A stretch of 6,135 nucleotides of DNA from Sulfurovum sp. bin170 (GTDB lineage Bacteria; Campylobacterota; Campylobacteria; Campylobacterales; Sulfurovaceae): contig NZ_JAACKB010000371.1 of NCBI RefSeq assembly GCF_010892395.1, positions 1 to 6,135 on the forward strand, read 5' to 3'. A model generated the notes under the pieces. The model saw only the letters and a program-made list of their open reading frames with translations, did not search any database and was not told where the DNA came from. Both the position numbers and the translations under genes were made by a program. This document shows, one piece after another, positions 3,941 through 6,135 of this stretch; position 1 is the stretch's first letter, and each line of letters starts with the position of its first letter.

Positions 3941-6135
3941 TTATTTACTAAACATATCAAGCTCTTGACTCATCTCGTCAAACTCTTTGTTTGCTTTATC
4001 TTGCTCTGCTTTTGTATCTTTGCTCTGTTCTGTTTTTGCTCCAAACATACCACCAAGAGCATTCAGAAGTTTTCCAGCCTCTTCCAAATCCTTTGGGTCA
4101 ATTCCATTAATCTCTACAGTTTTTACAGAAGGCTCACTTTTAGGTTCTTCTTTTTTAGATATAGATGCTTGGCTATCAGCTTTAATCAACTCTTCTTTGG
4201 TGGATTCTTTTGGGATAGACTCTTTCTTAATATCTGTCATATCAACAGTAAGTTTAGAAGAGTCACCACCCACGGTGAATTTCCCCTCTTTGATAGTACT
4301 ACCTATCTTTGCTTCTACTTTATAGTTGCCACTGTCAAGTACAACCTTTAGAGTATCAGAACATTTAATCTCTTTTTCATATACAAGTCGTCCACTCTCT
4401 GCATAGATTTCATAGTTTACTTTTACACTCATATCACTACACTTAGCACCTATAGTAAATTGTGTAAAAATCACATGTACTTTGTTTGTTTTACCTACTG
4501 TAACTTCAAAGAGTACCTCTTTTTCAAAATCATTGTGTTCTACATTCATAATATATCTGCCAACTGGTAGCTGATAAACAGTAAGGTCTTTGCTATTTCT
4601 ATTATTGACCTGACCTACATTGCCACCATTTTTTTTACCATTCTCATCAGCAGGGTAGATATATCCATAAAGTTGTACCCATTTTCCACCTTTTTTCTTA
4701 GAGGCAGAAATCTCTACTGTTCCTGTCTCACCCATTACCACATGAACCTTCTCTGTTTTACCTGCTATAACTTCAAATAGTACCTCTTTTTTAAAGTTGT
4801 TATATTTTACTTCCATGATATATTTACCTGCTGGTATTTTATGAGTACTAGGCTCTTTGCTATCTCTATTATTAACCTGACCTACATTACTACCATCTTT
4901 TTTACCATTCTCATCAGCAGGGTAGATGTATCCATAGAGGCTTACCCATTTTCCACCTTCTGTCTCTGAGCCTGAAATCTCGACTGTTCCTGTCTGTCCA
5001 AATATAATATTGAGCTTTGTAGCTTTATCAGCTTTTAGTTCAAATGGAGTCTCTTTTTTAAACTCATTATATTTTGACTTCAATAAGTACTTTCCAACTG
5101 GAATTTGTCTGAAACACTCTTTCTTCTTTTTTGACCAACAGTTTCCAATAGATTTCTCTGTCTCAGCATCTACAACAGGATATATAGCATGATACGCCTC
5201 TACCCATTTCCCACCCTCTTTTTCCGTGGCTGAAATCTCTACTTTGCTTGTTTGACCAAACACGATATTGAGTTTTGTTACTTCATCAGCTTTTATCTCA
5301 AAAGGTGTCTCTTTTTTAAACTCATTATACTTTGATTTTAATAGATACTTTCCAGAAGGAATTGGTCGTAAACACTCTTTTTTCTTTTTTGACCAACAGT
5401 TTCCGATAGACTTTTGAGTATAATCATATACAACAGGATATATAGCATGATACGCCTCTATCCATTTTCCACCCTCTTTTTCTGTAGCTGTAATCTCCAA
5501 ACTATTCTTAGGTTTTTTTACTTCAGGTTTAGGCTCAACCTTCTCGACCTTTTTGACAATACTCTTCATAGCCTCATTCAAAGCCGTAGCATTTTTAGCA
5601 GAAAAATACTCCCCACCAGTAGCCTTCGCGATACACTCTAGCTCTTTATCAGTCTTCTTATCCACATTGAACCCTACAACATGGGTCACAAAATCTATCC
5701 CTTTCTCTTCCAACTCCTTAGCCATTGCACAAGGGTCAGGGTCACAGGTCTCTTTTCCATCAGAGATAAGAATAATAGTTGCTTTCTCTTCGGTATACTT
5801 AAGCTCCTCGGCAGCCTTTTTAATAGAGCGACTAATCGGAGTTTTTCCTTTTGGTTTAATAGCAAAAATAGTTGATATAACCTTTTTCTTGTCTATTTTT
5901 CCCACAGGAATCAGCGTCTCTATATCATTGCAATCACCCTTTTTACGATGACCATAAACGGTGAGTCCCAACTCAACCTTTGGGTTCCACTCATTCACCA
6001 CATTTTTCAGGGCATCTCGTGCAATCTCTATCTTTGCCTTGCCATCTATCTGACCCCACATACTACCCGAGGCATCAAAAACAATAACTGCCCTTGGACT
6101 CTGCTCAGCAAAAATTGCCGTTACAATTAAGATTA
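3941..6135 (-). CDS. Exported VWA-domain protein with four tandem beta repeats, 5' end outside window
   Basis: The coding frame stays open to the window edge, with 730 residues visible. The true start lies beyond 6135. Upstream of the first in-window ATG (6061) the frame reads ILIVTAIFA then EQSPRAVIVFDASGSMWGQ. This is the end of a signal peptide with probable cleavage after IFA, followed at once by the MIDAS metal site DASGS of a VWA domain. Further VWA features, numbered from the 6061 Met, are LTVYGHR (33-39) with the MIDAS Thr and LISDGKETCDPDPC (98-111) with the MIDAS Asp. The domain ends near 172. A Pro/Lys linker (175-187) leads to four repeats (188-273, 274-359, 360-448, 449-534), a weaker fifth beta unit (535-608) and a charged helical tail (609-706) that includes DLEEAGKLLNALGGMFG. 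VWA domains bind protein ligands through Mg2+; the ligand here is unknown. The periplasmic gene follows by 14 bp. Confidence 0.9.
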   Translation of the reverse strand, partial: ILIVTAIFAEQSPRAVIVFDASGSMWGQIDGKAKIEIARDALKNVVNEWNPKVELGLTVYGHRKKGDCNDIETLIPVGKIDKKKVISTIFAIKPKGKTPISRSIKKAAEELKYTEEKATIILISDGKETCDPDPCAMAKELEEKGIDFVTHVVGFNVDKKTDKELECIAKATGGEYFSAKNATALNEAMKSIVKKVEKVEPKPEVKKPKNSLEITATEKEGGKWIEAYHAIYPVVYDYTQKSIGNCWSKKKKECLRPIPSGKYLLKSKYNEFKKETPFEIKADEVTKLNIVFGQTSKVEISATEKEGGKWVEAYHAIYPVVDAETEKSIGNCWSKKKKECFRQIPVGKYLLKSKYNEFKKETPFELKADKATKLNIIFGQTGTVEISGSETEGGKWVSLYGYIYPADENGKKDGSNVGQVNNRDSKEPSTHKIPAGKYIMEVKYNNFKKEVLFEVIAGKTEKVHVVMGETGTVEISASKKKGGKWVQLYGYIYPADENGKKNGGNVGQVNNRNSKDLTVYQLPVGRYIMNVEHNDFEKEVLFEVTVGKTNKVHVIFTQFTIGAKCSDMSVKVNYEIYAESGRLVYEKEIKCSDTLKVVLDSGNYKVEAKIGSTIKEGKFTVGGDSSKLTVDMTDIKKESIPKESTKEELIKADSQASISKKEEPKSEPSVKTVEINGIDPKDLEEAGKLLNALGGMFGAKTEQSKDTKAEQDKANKEFDEMSQELDMFSK
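4460..5500 (-). repeat. Coding tandem repeats, four units of about 258 bp in A-A-B-B order
   Basis: Four in-frame units lie inside the VWA gene: A1 5500-5243, A2 5242-4985, B1 4984-4718, B2 4717-4460. Each opens with a V/L-E-I-(S/T)-x-(S/T)-x-x-x-GGKW strand and later has a P-x-G-(K/R)-Y strand. A1 and A2 agree at about 70 of 86 residues by eye, and B1 and B2 at about 57 of 86. The A units carry a Cys pair spaced by seven residues around a KKKK run (NCWSKKKKEC). The B units replace this with GQVNNR(D/N)SK. The pattern suggests one ancestral unit, divergence into A and B, then duplication of each. Confidence 0.88.

Noticed and set aside
3914..4351. 145-codon open frame on the plus strand, Phe-rich, and similar plus-strand frames across the window.
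   Set aside because: They lie antisense to well-supported genes, have low-complexity Phe/Ser/Leu composition expected from the complement of Lys/Glu codons, and show no recognisable motif.
4629..4636. Run of eight identical bases (A8 on the coding strand) inside the VWA gene, considered as a phase-variation tract.
   Set aside because: It encodes ordinary Lys codons in an AT-rich gene where such runs are expected. Phase-variable tracts in this phylum are typically longer G/C runs.
1..6135. CRISPR arrays, tRNA or rRNA genes, insertion-sequence transposases and attachment sites.
   Set aside because: I saw no regularly spaced direct repeats outside the coding repeats, no cloverleaf-like or rRNA segments, and no transposase or integrase reading frame.

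Overview
This window is an AT-rich bacterial chromosome segment in which every supported gene lies on the minus strand, so transcription runs from high to low coordinates. The core order kdsA - ribH - nusB, with an 11-bp ribH/nusB overlap, matches the arrangement known from Campylobacterota (Campylobacter jejuni has kdsA-ribH-nusB-pyrF). The low GC, the strong AAGGA-type ribosome binding sites and the Lys/Ile/Glu-rich proteins also fit. A Sulfurovum- or Sulfurimonas-like Campylobacterota member is my best guess, but genus is inference only.

Layout in the direction of transcription. (1) 6135-3941: a large exported von Willebrand factor A (VWA) protein whose first residues lie beyond the window edge. 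Its signal-peptide end and DxSGS metal site are still visible, followed by four tandem ~86-residue repeats in an A-A-B-B pattern. (2) 3926-2946: an exported 326-residue periplasmic protein, 14 bp downstream and almost certainly co-transcribed with the VWA gene. (3) 2885-1986: a ten-helix EamA/DMT-type transporter with a TTG start. (4) 1984-1878: a pair of identical, inverted REP-like hairpins (a REPIN-like element). (5) 1866-1066: kdsA, a metal-dependent-class KDO-8-phosphate synthase. (6) 1069-977: an intergenic region with two further, different REP-like hairpins and an extended -10 promoter for ribH. (7) 957-481 ribH and 491-51 nusB, translationally overlapping. (8) 30-1: the probable first ten codons of another gene, which is not pyrF.

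The housekeeping part covers LPS inner-core precursor synthesis (KdsA), riboflavin synthesis (RibH) and transcription antitermination (NusB). The VWA gene and its 326-residue partner look like an accessory two-gene envelope system of unknown function. The most unusual non-coding content is four REP-like palindromes of three sequence types within about 1 kb. All carry a 5' GTAG tetranucleotide. They sit beside the kdsA ribosome binding site, on the kdsA stop codon, in the ribH leader and 1 bp from the transporter stop codon. No transposase gene of the REP-associated (RAYT) type is present in the window.
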